A DNA stretch of 64,000 nt from Pseudonocardia sp. HH130629-09 (GCF_001294645.1 NZ_CP011868.1:4402001-4466000), one strand, 5' to 3'. Shown: positions 15,254 through 24,476, counted from the stretch's first letter. Notes: generated from the sequence alone by a model not told the origin. Numbers and translations: made by a program.

Positions 15254-16128
15254 GGAGCCAGGTGACGATTGCCTTCAGGACGGCGCCGCCGCGGAAGGTC
15301 AGGGCGAGCTTGTCGTAACGGGTGGCCAGCCCGCGCCACTGCTTGACGTGGCAGAATCCGCGCTCGACGACGTTGCGGTTTCGGTAGTCGACCGGATCGA
15401 ATGCGGGCGGTCGGCCGCCGCGTGAGCCGCGTCGTTTGCGGTGTCCCTGCTGGTCAGAGGGCTCCGGAATGACAGCGATGATCCGGCGCTCGCGCAGGTG
15501 CCGGCGGATCGCGCGTGAGGAGTAGGCCTTGTCCGCGCGCACGCGTTCGGGCCGGGTCCGGGGTCGTCCCGGGCCCGGTCGGGCGATGCTCAGGTGCGCC
15601 ATCAGGTGCGGAAACATTGGCGAGTCGCCGCCCTGGCCGGGGCCGAGGAGGACCACCAGCGGGCGGCCGTGCCCGTCAACGAGCTGGTGGATCTTCGTCG
15701 ACAGCCCTCCGCGGGACCGTCCCAGCGCGTGATCTGCTGGTTCGGCGAGCAGATTCGTGTAGTTCGATCCGGCCCCCTGTGTCGCGCTTGAGGGTCGCGG
15801 CGTGCTGGTGGGCACGGATGATCGTGGAGTCCACGCTGACCGCCCACCCGAGCACCTCGGCGGCGTCGGCCTCGACCAGAAGAGCAGCCAGGATGTGGTC
15901 CCAGGTGCCGTCGCCGCTGTAGCGGCGGTGCCGCTTCCACAACGTCTGCCACGGCCCGAACTCGGCTGGGACGTCGCGCCAGGGAAGCCCGCACCGATAC
16001 CGGTAGATGATCCCCTCGAGCACCCGGCGGTCATCGCGGAACGGGCGCCCGCGACGACCCTCGGAGGAGGGCAACAGCGGCGCCAGACGGGCCCACTGGG
16101 CATCAGTCAGGACAGCGGTGCGCGGCAC
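15180..16128 (-). pseudogene. IS5-family transposase, frameshifted and 3'-truncated by IS256 insertion
   Basis: The N-terminal frame starts at GTG 16128 (TDAQWARLAPLLP, PWRDVPAEFGPWQTLW) and carries the first catalytic Asp (VSVDSTIIRAHQHA). The downstream frame contains the second Asp (RADKAYSSRA) and Glu (RNVVERGFCHVKQW). The frames join by a +1 shift at a run of five G (plus-strand C at 15773-15777); four G would restore one frame. The C terminus runs from WLR into IS256 sequence (last about 22 codons) instead of ending GDTP. IS5 relatives can use frameshifting, but the IS256 insertion makes this copy very probably dead. Confidence 0.85.
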
Positions 16129-16174
16129 CGATCAAGCATCGCGCACCCCGGTCCGCCTATTTGGGAGACACACC

Positions 16175-17752
16175 CTAGCGCTGCCCGAGCGTCACGGTCA
16201 CGGTGAGCGGTCGTCCCTGACGGACGAGGCGGACCGGGACCTGCTCGCCGGGTGAGTGTTCGCGGACGGCGACGACGAGCTCGTCGGCACTGGCGATGGG
16301 GCGCCCGGCGACGTCGACGACGACGTCGCCGTCGGCGATCCCGGCCGCGGCCGCCGGTCCCCCGGCGACGACGTTCTGCACCTGGGCGCCGTCGGTGGCG
16401 CCGTCGGTGACCGAGCGGGAGTTGACACCGAGGTCGGCGTGCGCGACGCGGCCGGTGCGGATGAGCTCCTCGGCGATGGCGCGGGCGTCGTCGATCGGGA
16501 TGGCGAAGCCGAGGCCGATCGAGCCGCCCTGCCCGCCGGACTGGGCGCTGTCCGCGCTGCGGATCGCCGTGTTGATGCCGACGACGGCGCCGGTCGCGTC
16601 CACCAGCGGGCCGCCGGAGTTGCCGGGGTTGATCGCGGCGTCGGTCTGCACCGCGTCGATCACCGCGTCGCCCGCGCTGCCCTCCGGGTCGAGCCGCACC
16701 GGGCGGTCGACGGCCGACACGATCCCGGTCGTCACCGTGCCGGCCAGGCCGAACGGCGACCCGATCGCGATCACCGCGTCGCCGACGGCGAGCTCGCCGG
16801 AGCGGCCGATCGCGGCGACCGTCGGGTTCGCGACGGGCACCTTGACCACCGCGAGGTCGGTCATCGGGTCCGCCCCGACCACGGTGGCCGGGACCCGGGA
16901 CCCGTCGGAGAACAGGGCCTCGATGGTGCCCTGGCCCGGCCCGGTGGCGGGCGCGACGACGTGGTCGTTGGTGAGTACGTAGCCCGCGGGGTCGATCACG
17001 ACGCCGGAGCCGTTGCCCGCCTGGTTGCCGACGGTCACCTCCAACGAGACGACCGCGGGCAGCACCCGCGAGGCGACCTCCGACACCGAGCCGGGCGGTC
17101 GTTCACGGGCCGGCTCGGTCGCGCTCAGCACCGCTCCGGGGCTGGTCAGGGCACCCGCCGCGGTCGCGGTCCAGTACCCGACCAGTCCGCCCGCCGCGCC
17201 GACGAGCAGGGCGAGGACGCCGAGCAGCGCCAGCGCGCGCGGCTGCACCCGCCTGCCGAACAGGACCTCACGGACGCTGAGGCGGGGACCGTCGGGGCGA
17301 GGACCCTCCGCGGGGGCGTCGCCGTCACCGGGGGGCGGGGCGGCGACGACCGGCGTGCCCGGGTCGCGCCACGGGTCGCCGGACGAGCCGCCGGGCCAGA
17401 ACGGGTCCTGCTCGGCGCTCTGCTCACCCCCGCGCAGCGCGTCGCCCGACGCACCGGGCGGGCGTTGCAGGCCGCCGGCGGGCTCGCCGTCGGGTGTGCG
17501 GTCCGGCCGACCGAACGCGCGGGCGACGGCAGCGGTCGGCGGGGGCGCGCTCGGCAGCGACCCGTTCGACCCGAGGTGCGACGACGGCGGCGCGAACGAG
17601 CTGTCGACGCCGTCCGGGCGGCCGAACGCCGCCCGTTCGCCGGGGTCGGTCGCGGGACGGTCCAGCGGGCGGGGGCGCAGTCGCGGCGGGGCGGAGCCGG
17701 GCACCTCCGGGTCGGCCGCGCCGTCCGGGCGTGCGCCGCGGTCGTCGCTCAC
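16175..17752 (-). CDS. htrA: HtrA/DegP-like membrane-anchored serine protease with PDZ domain
   Basis: A 525-aa envelope-quality-control protease. A long disordered Pro/Gly-rich cytoplasmic N terminus (1-160) precedes one transmembrane helix (about 171-192). The trypsin-like domain has His264 (TNDHVV), Asp299 (PMTDLAVV) and Ser379 (NPGNSGGPL). A PDZ domain fills about 425-520. It is third in the sigE-rseA-htrA order, but 119 bp separate it from rseA, so an additional promoter is possible. The stop codon coincides with the TA target of the IS5 insertion. The linker at residues 107-113 (RGGEQSA) resembles the peptide encoded by the dispersed GCTCTGCTCACC repeat. Confidence 0.9.
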   Translation of the reverse strand: MSDDRGARPDGAADPEVPGSAPPRLRPRPLDRPATDPGERAAFGRPDGVDSSFAPPSSHLGSNGSLPSAPPPTAAVARAFGRPDRTPDGEPAGGLQRPPGASGDALRGGEQSAEQDPFWPGGSSGDPWRDPGTPVVAAPPPGDGDAPAEGPRPDGPRLSVREVLFGRRVQPRALALLGVLALLVGAAGGLVGYWTATAAGALTSPGAVLSATEPARERPPGSVSEVASRVLPAVVSLEVTVGNQAGNGSGVVIDPAGYVLTNDHVVAPATGPGQGTIEALFSDGSRVPATVVGADPMTDLAVVKVPVANPTVAAIGRSGELAVGDAVIAIGSPFGLAGTVTTGIVSAVDRPVRLDPEGSAGDAVIDAVQTDAAINPGNSGGPLVDATGAVVGINTAIRSADSAQSGGQGGSIGLGFAIPIDDARAIAEELIRTGRVAHADLGVNSRSVTDGATDGAQVQNVVAGGPAAAAGIADGDVVVDVAGRPIASADELVVAVREHSPGEQVPVRLVRQGRPLTVTVTLGQR

Positions 17753-17871
17753 CGGGTCACCCCGGGGCCCGGGGAGACTGCTCCCGACGATCGATCAGCC
17801 GGCACGGCGTCCACCCAGTACACCCGTACAGCCTGCCCCGCGGGCGGTGAAGTCGGTGTATCGGTGACGGG

Positions 17872-18525
17872 TCAGGGCGTCGGGGAGATGCCGGCGTCGC
17901 CGGTCGGGGTGGCCGAGGTCGTCGGCGACGGCGACGCGCCGGTCGAGCCCGCCGTGGTGCTGACCGCCGGGACGGCCGTCCGCCGCGACGAGGCGGGCAC
18001 CGGGGTGGCCGCGAACCGGGCGACGGCCGCGGCACCCGGGCCGGGCACGGTCGGCGCGGTCGGTGTGCCGGTCGTGGTGGGGGGCAGACCGAGCGCGAGT
18101 GCGCCGAGCGCCAGCCCGGACACTGCGGCGCCGGTGCCCAGGCGTACGCGTCGCGACCGGCTGGCGCGACGGCCGTGGTCGCCCTCGACCGCTGCCGGGC
18201 GCAGCACGGACACGAGCTGGCCGTCCGGGGTGAGCGACAGGCCCGCCGGCGGCGGGGGCAGCTCGGTGTCCTGCGGGATGGCGCGCAGCGCCGACATCAG
18301 CGACGGCGGGAGCGTGGGGGCGTCGGCCGCTCGCAGCGCGGTGCGGGCCCGCCGCTGCTCGGCGACCTCCACCGCGCAGTCGGGGCAGCGCTCGAGGTGG
18401 CGGGCGGCACGGTCGTGCGGACCGGCGGCCAACTCGTCGTCCACGAAGGCGACGACCGCCTCGAGCGTCAGATGCGTCTCCCCCCAGTCCGGGGGGATGA
18501 CCTGGAAACGCCGTCGCTCGGTCAC
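17872..18525 (-). CDS. rseA: Anti-sigma-E factor RseA (zinc-binding anti-sigma domain)
   Basis: A 217-aa negative regulator of SigE. The zinc anti-sigma signature is visible near residues 40-55 ([11 protein letters not shown], HxxxCxxC), with an upstream [16 protein letters not shown] helix. A Gly/Ala/Leu-rich stretch ([15 protein letters not shown], about residues 134-148) is a weak candidate membrane segment, followed by a Thr/Pro/Ser-rich tail. The GTG start overlaps the sigE stop (GTGA), so the two are translationally coupled, as expected for a sigma/anti-sigma pair. In mycobacteria RseA is released after redox or phosphorylation-dependent proteolysis; that control here is inferred. Confidence 0.88.
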   Translation of the reverse strand: MTERRRFQVIPPDWGETHLTLEAVVAFVDDELAAGPHDRAARHLERCPDCAVEVAEQRRARTALRAADAPTLPPSLMSALRAIPQDTELPPPPAGLSLTPDGQLVSVLRPAAVEGDHGRRASRSRRVRLGTGAAVSGLALGALALGLPPTTTGTPTAPTVPGPGAAAVARFAATPVPASSRRTAVPAVSTTAGSTGASPSPTTSATPTGDAGISPTP

Positions 18526-19163
18526 GGCACCAACTCTGCCACCGGACCACGGTCGGATGCCACCGGCTGCTCCTCCGCAGCCGCCGCACGGTGCCGCTCC
18601 AGCGACGCCCGCAGCGCGGTCCGGCCCCGGTGGATACGGCTGCGGACGGTGCCGAGCTTCACCCCGAGGGTCGCGCCGATCTCCTCGTAGGACAGGCCTT
18701 CGACGTCGCACAGGACGACGGCGACCCGGAAGTCCGGGGGGAGCTCGTCCAGCGCGGCCTGCAGGTGCGGGTCGAGGTGGTTGATCGCGAAGACGGTCTC
18801 GGGCTCGGGGCCACCGCCCGGCAGGCGGTCGGTGTCCTCGGGCAGGCCCTCCATCCGCAGCCGGGCGCGGCGGCGGACCATGTCGAGGAACAGGTTCGTG
18901 GTGATGCGGTGCAGCCAGCCCTCGAAGGTCCCCGGCTTGTAGGACGCCAGGGACCGGAACACCCGGATGAACGTCTCCTGGGTGAGGTCCTCGGCGTCGT
19001 GCTGGTTGCCGGACAGGCGGTAGGCGAGGCGGTAGACGCGGTCGGCGTGCTCCCGGACGACCTCGTCCCAGGTGGGCGGGGTCCAGTCGGCACCCTCACC
19101 GGGGCGGGTACCGGCGGCGGCGTCCCGGAACGGGGCGTCGTCGGTTGCGCGAGGGGCGGACAT
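18522..19163 (-). CDS. sigE: ECF RNA polymerase sigma factor SigE
   Basis: A 213-aa extracytoplasmic-function sigma factor. Region 2 contains [20 protein letters not shown] and the -10-recognising [20 protein letters not shown]. Region 4 has [23 protein letters not shown] and a helix-turn-helix ending [14 protein letters not shown] at 19163 follows GGAGG at about 10 bp; longer in-frame starts exist upstream, and mycobacterial sigE also has alternative starts. It diverges from an O-methyltransferase gene exactly as in M. tuberculosis. It governs the envelope-stress response with rseA and htrA. Confidence 0.92.
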   Translation of the reverse strand: MSAPRATDDAPFRDAAAGTRPGEGADWTPPTWDEVVREHADRVYRLAYRLSGNQHDAEDLTQETFIRVFRSLASYKPGTFEGWLHRITTNLFLDMVRRRARLRMEGLPEDTDRLPGGGPEPETVFAINHLDPHLQAALDELPPDFRVAVVLCDVEGLSYEEIGATLGVKLGTVRSRIHRGRTALRASLERHRAAAAEEQPVASDRGPVAELVP

Positions 19164-19304
19164 CGGGGCGGGGCACCTCCGTGAGTCGCGACCGTGTCGT
19201 GGAGTCGATCGGCCGCGAAGCTTCGTTCGTTGCAGCACAGCCTGCCTGCCACCCATGAGGAGGATGTGAAACCCGTCTGAGAGAAGTCTGTGAAATCGTC
19301 CGGC

Positions 19305-19310
19305 GATAAT
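19305..19310 (+). promoter_or_regulatory. -10 box of the O-methyltransferase gene (leaderless)
   Basis: GATAAT at 19305-19310 lies 8 bp before the ATG at 19319, so transcription should start at or within a base or two of the start codon. No good -35 hexamer is visible. On the opposite strand GGAAC with a CGAT about 15 bp further on is a weak ECF-like candidate for sigE, not claimed. Confidence 0.5.
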
Positions 19311-19318
19311 CTTGTTCC

Positions 19319-19939
19319 ATGAGCACACCCGCGGGGGCGGCCGCGTACGCCGATGGCTACCTCGCCGAGGACGACGCGTGCGGCGAGGCCCGCGCACTGG
19401 GCACGGCGGCGGGCGCGCACCCCATCTCCGCGGCGGGCGGGGCGGCACTGTCGGTGCTGGCCGCGACGATCTCCGCGCGGGCCGTGGTGGAGATCGGGAC
19501 CGGGGCCGGGGTGAGCGGGCTGTACCTGCTGCGCGGCATGGCCGGTGACGGGACGCTGACCACCATCGACGTCGACCCGGAGCTGCAGCGCTCGGCCCGG
19601 CGGACCTTCCTCGCCGCCGGGTACGGGCCGGGGCCGGCCAGGCTGATCAACGGGATGGCGCTGGAGGTGCTGCCGCGGCTGACCGACGGCGGCTACGACC
19701 TCGTCGTCGCCGACGCCGTCCCGGCCGAGTACCCCGGCTACCTGGCCGAGGCGATCCGGCTGCTGCGCCCCGGCGGGGTGCTCGTGCTGGAGGGGGTGCT
19801 CGACGGCGGCCGGGTCGCCGAGCACGGTCCGGGCACGGCCGCGCTGCGCGAGACCGCCGCCCTGGTCCGCGACGACGAGCGCCTGCTGTCGGCGCTGCTG
19901 CCGGTCGCGGACGGGATGCTCTGCGCGGTCCGTAGGTGA
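19319..19939 (+). CDS. SAM-dependent O-methyltransferase (catechol-type class I)
   Basis: A 206-aa methyltransferase of the caffeoyl-CoA/catechol O-methyltransferase group. Motif I is [19 protein letters not shown] (about residues 57-75), followed by [17 protein letters not shown] (SAM-ribose acid) and [17 protein letters not shown] (metal/substrate acidic residues). Its place opposite sigE matches the conserved mycobacterial arrangement (Rv1220c next to sigE). The natural substrate is not known in either group. Confidence 0.88.
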   Translation: MSTPAGAAAYADGYLAEDDACGEARALGTAAGAHPISAAGGAALSVLAATISARAVVEIGTGAGVSGLYLLRGMAGDGTLTTIDVDPELQRSARRTFLAAGYGPGPARLINGMALEVLPRLTDGGYDLVVADAVPAEYPGYLAEAIRLLRPGGVLVLEGVLDGGRVAEHGPGTAALRETAALVRDDERLLSALLPVADGMLCAVRR

Positions 19940-19977
19940 GCGGAGCGAACGCGGCATCAACACCGCTGGGAGCCGCC

Positions 19978-21213
19978 TCAGTGGGCGGAGACGCCCTTGC
20001 CCAGGACCACGACGCCGCCGTTGGAGACCGTGTAGCGGCTGCGGTCCAGGTTCAGGTCGACCCCGATCAGGGCACCGTCGGGGACGACGACGTTCTTGTC
20101 GAGGATCGCCCGCCGCACCACCGCGCCTCGGCCGATGCGGGCGCCTGGCAGCACGACCGAGTCCGAGACCTCCGCGCCGCCCGACACCGACACGTTCGGG
20201 CTGATCACCGACCGGCGCACGATCGCCCCGGAGATGATCGTGCCCGCGCCGACGATCGAGTCCTGCGCGATGCCGCCCTCGACGAACTTCGCCGGCGGCA
20301 GTGCGGGCACCGCGGTGCGGATCGGCCAGCGCTGGTTGTAGAGGTTGAAGATCGGGTGCACCGAGACGAGGTCGGTGTGCGCGTCGTAGTAGGCGTCGAT
20401 GGTCCCGACGTCACGCCAGTAGCCGGCGTCCCGTTCGGTGGCACCGGGCACGACGTTGTCGGCGAAGTCGTAGACGTGCGCGTCACCCTTGGCGACCAGC
20501 GCCGGGATGATGTCCCCGCCCATGTCGTGGTCGGAGTCGGCGTTCGCCGCGTCGGCCTTCAGCGCGTCGAGCAGGGCCTCGGTGGTGAACACGTAGTTGC
20601 CCATCGAGGCAAACGTGACGTCCGGGTCGTCGGGCACGTGCGGCGGGTCGGACGGCTTCTCGAGGAACTCGGTGATGCGACCGGACTCGTCGGAGGCAAT
20701 GCAGCCGAAGGCCTTCGCCTCGGCACGCGGCACCCGGATCCCCGCGACGGTGACGCCAGCGCCGGACTCGGCGTGCTGGGCGATCATCTGCGCCGGATCC
20801 ATCCGGTAGACGTGGTCGGCGCCGAACACGGCGATGTACTCGGGCTGGTCGTCGTAGACCAGGTTGAGGCTCTGGAAGATCGCGTCCGCCGAGCCGGTGT
20901 ACCACCGCCGGCCGAGCCGCTGCTGGGCCGGGACGGTGGTGATGTACTGGTCGAGCACCGACGACAACCGCCACGTCGTCGAGATGTGCCGGTCCAGCGA
21001 GTGCGACTTGTACTGGGTCAGCACGCACAGTCGGTCCATCCCGCAGTTCACGAGGTTGGACAGCACGAAGTCGATGAGCCGGTAGTTGCCACCGAACGGC
21101 ACCGCCGGTTTGGCGCGGTCCGCGGTGAGCGGCCAGAGCCGCTTCCCCTCACCGCCCGCGAGCACGATGCCGAGAACCCTGCCGGGAAGACGTCCGGGCG
21201 CGGTCGGTCGCAT
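19978..21213 (-). CDS. glgC: Glucose-1-phosphate adenylyltransferase
   Basis: Makes ADP-glucose from ATP and glucose 1-phosphate for glycogen and maltosyl-phosphate synthesis. The 411-aa protein opens with [20 protein letters not shown] (nucleotide loop), then [24 protein letters not shown], and the C-terminal left-handed beta-helix with hexapeptides around [21 protein letters not shown] at 21213 is used because upstream in-frame sequence overlaps the divergent glgM. TAGTGT (21226-21221) lies 7 bp before it. Confidence 0.94.
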   Translation of the reverse strand: MRPTAPGRLPGRVLGIVLAGGEGKRLWPLTADRAKPAVPFGGNYRLIDFVLSNLVNCGMDRLCVLTQYKSHSLDRHISTTWRLSSVLDQYITTVPAQQRLGRRWYTGSADAIFQSLNLVYDDQPEYIAVFGADHVYRMDPAQMIAQHAESGAGVTVAGIRVPRAEAKAFGCIASDESGRITEFLEKPSDPPHVPDDPDVTFASMGNYVFTTEALLDALKADAANADSDHDMGGDIIPALVAKGDAHVYDFADNVVPGATERDAGYWRDVGTIDAYYDAHTDLVSVHPIFNLYNQRWPIRTAVPALPPAKFVEGGIAQDSIVGAGTIISGAIVRRSVISPNVSVSGGAEVSDSVVLPGARIGRGAVVRRAILDKNVVVPDGALIGVDLNLDRSRYTVSNGGVVVLGKGVSAH

Positions 21214-21220
21214 GGCGTGG

Positions 21221-21349
21221 ACACTAGTGGCCGCTCGGTGGTGGGGCCATACGTCCGGCCGCGCCGTGCGCCGTACGCGACCCCGGGCACGACCGGACCG
21301 GATCGGGCGCACGAACTCCTCGCGCGGCGTCCGGGCGCCCCGGTAGCGT
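21221..21349. promoter_or_regulatory. Divergent glgC/glgM promoters
   Basis: The 144-bp gap has a candidate -10 at each edge: TAGTGT (minus, 21226-21221, 7 bp before glgC ATG) and TAGCGT (plus, 21344-21349, 8 bp before glgM GTG). Both predict leaderless messages. No clear operator palindrome is seen. Confidence 0.5.
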
Positions 21350-21357
21350 CCCGGCCC

Positions 21358-22521
21358 GTGCGCGTCGGCCTTCTCACCCGTGAATACCCGCCCGCCGTCT
21401 ACGGCGGTGCCGGAGTCCACGTGGGACATCTCGTCCCCGCCCTGCGGGAGCTCGTCGACGTCGACGTGCACTGCTTCGCCGAGCCGGGCAGCTACGCCCC
21501 GGCCGACGCCCGCGCACACTCCGCGCCGCCGCTGCCGGACGGAGCGAACGCCGCGCTGACCACGCTCGGTGTGGACCTGTCGATGGCCGCCGAGCTGGAG
21601 CGCTGCGACATGCTGCACTCCCACACCTGGTACGCCAACATGGCCGGCCACATCGGCGGCCTGCTGCACGGTCGCCCGCACGTGGTCACGGCGCACTCGC
21701 TGGAGCCGCTGCGGCCGTGGAAGGCCGAACAGCTCGGCGGCGGATACCGGCTGTCGTCGTGGGTGGAGCGGACCGCCTACGAGGCGGCGGACGCCGTCAT
21801 CGCGGTCTCGCACGGCATGCGCCGCGACGTGCTGAACGCCTACCCGGCGATCGACCCGGAGCTGGTGCACGTGGTGCACAACGGCATCGACACGCAGTTC
21901 TACGCACCCGACCCGGCGCGCGACGCGCTGCTCGCGCACGGCGTCGACCCGGACCGGCCGCTGGTGGTGTTCGTCGGGCGGATCACCCGGCAGAAGGGCC
22001 TCGGGCACCTGGTCGCGGCGGCGCACCGGTTCGACCCGTCGGCGCAGGTCGTGCTGTGCGCGGGCGCCCCGGACACCCAGGAGATCGCGGCCGAGACCGA
22101 GCGGGCGGTGGCGAAGCTGTCCGCCTCGCGCGACGGCGTCGTGTGGATCCAGCGGATGCTCGCCACCGCCGAGGTCCGCCAGCTGTTGTCGGCGGCGACG
22201 GTGTTCGTGTGTCCCTCGGTCTACGAGCCGCTGGGCATCGTGAACCTGGAGGCGATGGCCTGCGGCACGGCCGTGGTCGCCTCCGACGTCGGCGGGATCC
22301 CGGAGGTCGTCGACGACGGTGTGACCGGCCTGCTCGCGCACTACGACCCGGCCGACACCGCCGCGTTCGAGGCGGCGCTGGCCGACGGGGTCAACGCGCT
22401 GGTCGCGGACCCGCACCGGGCCGCGACGATGGGCGAGCGGGGCCGGGAGCGCGCGGTCGCCGAGTTCGCCTGGGCCGAGATGGCCCGGCGGACGCTGGAG
22501 ATCTACGAGTCGGTGGCCTGA
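21358..22521 (+). CDS. glgM: GT4 glycosyltransferase, GlgM-type (ADP-glucose maltose-1-phosphate/glycogen synthase)
   Basis: A 387-aa GT-B retaining glycosyltransferase: [20 protein letters not shown] at the N terminus, a mid-domain [26 protein letters not shown] (phosphate loop) and the C-terminal [20 protein letters not shown] with the catalytic ExxxxxxxE. In M. tuberculosis the neighbour of glgC (Rv1212c) makes alpha-maltose 1-phosphate from ADP-glucose and glucose 1-phosphate for the GlgE route; conserved position and length suggest the same here. The GTG at 21358 is the only start that avoids the divergent promoter. Confidence 0.9.
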   Translation: MRVGLLTREYPPAVYGGAGVHVGHLVPALRELVDVDVHCFAEPGSYAPADARAHSAPPLPDGANAALTTLGVDLSMAAELERCDMLHSHTWYANMAGHIGGLLHGRPHVVTAHSLEPLRPWKAEQLGGGYRLSSWVERTAYEAADAVIAVSHGMRRDVLNAYPAIDPELVHVVHNGIDTQFYAPDPARDALLAHGVDPDRPLVVFVGRITRQKGLGHLVAAAHRFDPSAQVVLCAGAPDTQEIAAETERAVAKLSASRDGVVWIQRMLATAEVRQLLSAATVFVCPSVYEPLGIVNLEAMACGTAVVASDVGGIPEVVDDGVTGLLAHYDPADTAAFEAALADGVNALVADPHRAATMGERGRERAVAEFAWAEMARRTLEIYESVA

Positions 22522-22547
22522 GGCCCGTCACCGGGACCCCGGAGACG

Positions 22548-22585
22548 ACGACGGCGGGGCCGGTCCCCCGGTCCCGCCGCGTCGT
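22548..22585. terminator. Hairpin terminator between glgM and the DUF3117 gene
   Basis: The stem ACGAC-GGCGGG (22548-22558) pairs with CCCGCC (22573-22578) and GTCGT (22581-22585), with a 2-base bulge. It lies between two convergent stops at 22521 and 22603. Confidence 0.55.
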
Positions 22586-22602
22586 GTCCGTGCCGTCCAC
22601 CG

Positions 22603-22770
22603 TCAGCCGACGGTCGACTTCAGCGCCTCACTGAGGTCGGTGGCCTCGTCCGGGGTCATCTCGACGACGAGACGCCCGCCACCCTCGAGCGGGACGCGCA
22701 TGACGATGCCCCGGCCCTCCTTGGTGACTTCCATGGGCCCGTCGCCGGTGCGGGGCTTCATCGCGGCCAT
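22603..22770 (-). CDS. DUF3117 family small protein
   Basis: A 55-aa acidic small protein, MAAMKPRTGDGPMEVTKEG at its start and MTPDEATDLSEALKS at its end. The family is near-universal in actinobacteria and sits at this place in mycobacteria (Rv1211, between tag and glgM). The start MAAMKPR is fixed by family length; longer frames run into non-coding sequence. Function is unknown. It is transcribed away from tag across a 174-bp gap. Confidence 0.88.
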   Translation of the reverse strand: MAAMKPRTGDGPMEVTKEGRGIVMRVPLEGGGRLVVEMTPDEATDLSEALKSTVG

Positions 22771-22944
22771 TCGTCCGTCCTCCGTCAACATCCACAACTG
22801 TCGTTTCCCCGGGTGCGCGCTCGGGGCGCGCGCCGACCCGTGAGACCACATTGTCCCTCATCACCGGCGTCGAGGTGCAACCGAGGCGATCACGGCTCGG
22901 GAGCGATACCCGCGGCGTTCACGCAGCGCAACGGCCCGGCGACC

Positions 22945-23571
22945 CTACGACGACCCCGGTCCGGTACCCCGCGGGCCCTCCGGGACGGCCCCGGCCCGCC
23001 AGCAGTACGCGACGTGGTCGTCGACCAGACCGGTCGCCTGCATGAGTGCGTAACAGGTGGTGGGGCCGACGAACCGGAAGCCGCGCTTCTTGAGTGCCTT
23101 CGACAGCGCCGTGGACTCCCGGGTGGAGCCGGGGACCTCGGACAGCGTCGCCGGACGCGGGTGCGCGGCCGGGTCCGGTGCGTAGGACGCGAGGAACGCG
23201 CCGAGGTCGTCGCCCGCGTCGGCCATGTCGAGCACGGCGCGCGCGTTGGCCACGGTGGCCTCGATCTTCTGCCGGTTGCGCACGATCCGGGCGTCGCCGA
23301 GCAGGCGGGCCACGTCGTCGTCGCCGAAGCGGGCGACGGTCTCCGGGTCGAAGCCGGCGAAGACCTCCCGGAACGCGAGGCGCTTGCGCAGCACGACGAT
23401 CCAGGACAGGCCGGACTGGAAGCCCTCCAGGGTGAGGCGCTCGAACCACGCCGCGGTGTCGTGGACGGGCCGGCCCCACTCGTCGTCGTGGTAGGCGACG
23501 TAGTCGGGGGCCGAGAGCGCCCAGTCGCATCGGCCGCGGTCGTCGGGGGGCGTGGTCGCCGGCGTCGTCAT
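22945..23571 (-). CDS. tag: DNA-3-methyladenine glycosylase I
   Basis: Excises N3-methyladenine from alkylated DNA. The 208-aa protein shows all parts of the Tag zinc snap: the Cys in GRCDWAL, the His in YHDDEWGRP, and the C-terminal His and Cys in VDDHVAYCW. The substrate pocket is marked by FERLTLEGFQSGLSWIVVLRKR and the helix-hairpin-helix region by RFGDDDVARLL...NRQKIEA. It ends 5 bp upstream of the start region of nothing else on its strand and begins 5 bp after the SRPBCC stop at 23576, so it is the distal gene of the gpgS-DivIVA-SRPBCC-tag run. Confidence 0.92.
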   Translation of the reverse strand: MTTPATTPPDDRGRCDWALSAPDYVAYHDDEWGRPVHDTAAWFERLTLEGFQSGLSWIVVLRKRLAFREVFAGFDPETVARFGDDDVARLLGDARIVRNRQKIEATVANARAVLDMADAGDDLGAFLASYAPDPAAHPRPATLSEVPGSTRESTALSKALKKRGFRFVGPTTCYALMQATGLVDDHVAYCWRAGAVPEGPRGTGPGSS

Positions 23572-23575
23572 CGGG

Positions 23576-24139
23576 TCACCGGCCCGCCCGGTAGCGGTCC
23601 TCGGTCGCCTCGGCCATCCGCCGCAGCGAGTGCACGACCCCGGCCCGGAACGCGGGACGCACCAGCGGCCAGCCGAACCGGCCGAGTGCCCCCAGCGGCA
23701 GGTCGAGCAGCTCGGTCCACAGGAACCGCGACCGGGCCGGGCCGAGCTCGACGACGACGAACACGCCGTCGCCGCGGATCACGGTGCCGGTGTGGGTCAC
23801 GACGATCCGCCGCTCCCCCGTCGTCCCCGCGGGCAGTTCGGTCCACTCGGTGACCCGCATCGTGTCGGCGACGCCGAGCGGCCCGACCCCGGTGACCGCG
23901 CGCAGCTCGGTGCCGACCGAGCGGCCGTCGCCCGCGGTGATCTCGACGGTGGTGCCGAGCATCCAGTCCGACTGGCCCTCGAGGTCGGACACGACCTGCC
24001 ACAGGACGTCGGCGGGGACGTTGACGTCGACCGGGACGGTCAGCTCCACCCGGCCGCCGCCGGCCGGCCGCACCCCCGGGGTCCGGTCGCCGACCCCGCC
24101 TGCGGTCCCGCGGTCACCACTGCTGTCGTTGCCCGTCAC
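23576..24139 (-). CDS. SRPBCC-family (START/polyketide cyclase-like) protein
   Basis: A 187-aa helix-grip lipid/ligand-binding fold: VELTVPVDVNVPADVLWQVV begins the first strand and helix, DLEGQSDWMLGT follows, and FLWTELLDLPLGALGR leads into the long C-terminal helix. GTG at 24139 is chosen because GAGGAGG sits 6 bp upstream and the gene then overlaps the DivIVA-like stop by 26 bp, coupling the two. A later GTG at the VELT strand would drop a disordered Gly-rich head. The ligand is unknown; this family often acts in immunity or lipid binding in actinobacteria. Confidence 0.8.
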   Translation of the reverse strand: MTGNDSSGDRGTAGGVGDRTPGVRPAGGGRVELTVPVDVNVPADVLWQVVSDLEGQSDWMLGTTVEITAGDGRSVGTELRAVTGVGPLGVADTMRVTEWTELPAGTTGERRIVVTHTGTVIRGDGVFVVVELGPARSRFLWTELLDLPLGALGRFGWPLVRPAFRAGVVHSLRRMAEATEDRYRAGR

Positions 24140-24476
24140 CGGGGTCCTCCTCGGCGCGCATCCGCGCGATCGTCGCCTCCAACCGGGCCACCCGGTCGGC
24201 GAGCTCGTGCCGGTCGGACCGGACCCGGTCCAGCTCGCCGGCCAGCCGGTCGAGTACCCAGTCCACCTCGGCCATCCGATATCCGCGCAGCACCTGCTGG
24301 AAACGCAGGTCACGGACGTCGGCGCCGCGCACCTCGCGGGCGGGCAGCCGGGTGGGCGTCGCGTCCGGGGCGAGCGGGGCGAGTTCCTCCCCACGGCCGA
24401 AGACCGCGGCCGCCAACACGAAGACCAGCGCGGCGACGCCGGCCAGGACGATCACGTACGCGAGGGCGATCCCCAT
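24114..24476 (-). CDS. DivIVA-domain membrane protein
   Basis: A 120-aa protein with one N-terminal transmembrane helix (residues 4-27) and a short DivIVA motif (VRDLRFQQVLRGYRMAEVDW, about 54-73) followed by a coiled coil (74-108) and a Gln-rich end. It corresponds to the small gene between gpgS and tag in mycobacteria (Rv1209). DivIVA motifs target curved membrane or bind other cell-pole proteins, so a role near the growth zone is plausible. It overlaps gpgS upstream by 25 bp and the SRPBCC gene downstream by 26 bp, so all are co-translated. Confidence 0.85.
   Translation of the reverse strand: MGIALAYVIVLAGVAALVFVLAAAVFGRGEELAPLAPDATPTRLPAREVRGADVRDLRFQQVLRGYRMAEVDWVLDRLAGELDRVRSDRHELADRVARLEATIARMRAEEDPGDGQRQQW

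Larger units (their letters stand above)
13823..16175 (-). mobile_element. IS5-family insertion sequence, interrupted by an IS256-family element
   Basis: Perfect 15-bp terminal inverted repeats GGGTGTGTCTCCCAA (13823-13837 and 16161-16175) are flanked by a TA target duplication (13821-13822, 16176-16177), as in the IS427 group of IS5. Removing the inner element leaves about 940 bp, the usual size. The transposase reads on the minus strand. At the left end the repeat itself encodes the residual C-terminal GDTP and a stop. The element sits exactly at the htrA stop codon, between htrA and tatB; the TAG stop is preserved by the TA duplication. Confidence 0.88.

Noticed and set aside
16256..18784. 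Long plus-strand frame opposite htrA-rseA-sigE
   Set aside because: Shadow frame; the minus-strand proteins have catalytic triad, zinc anti-sigma and sigma motifs.
19289..19319. ECF-type autoregulatory promoter of sigE (GGAAC-N15-CGAT)
   Set aside because: Spacing and -10 part deviate from the SigE consensus; not enough to claim.
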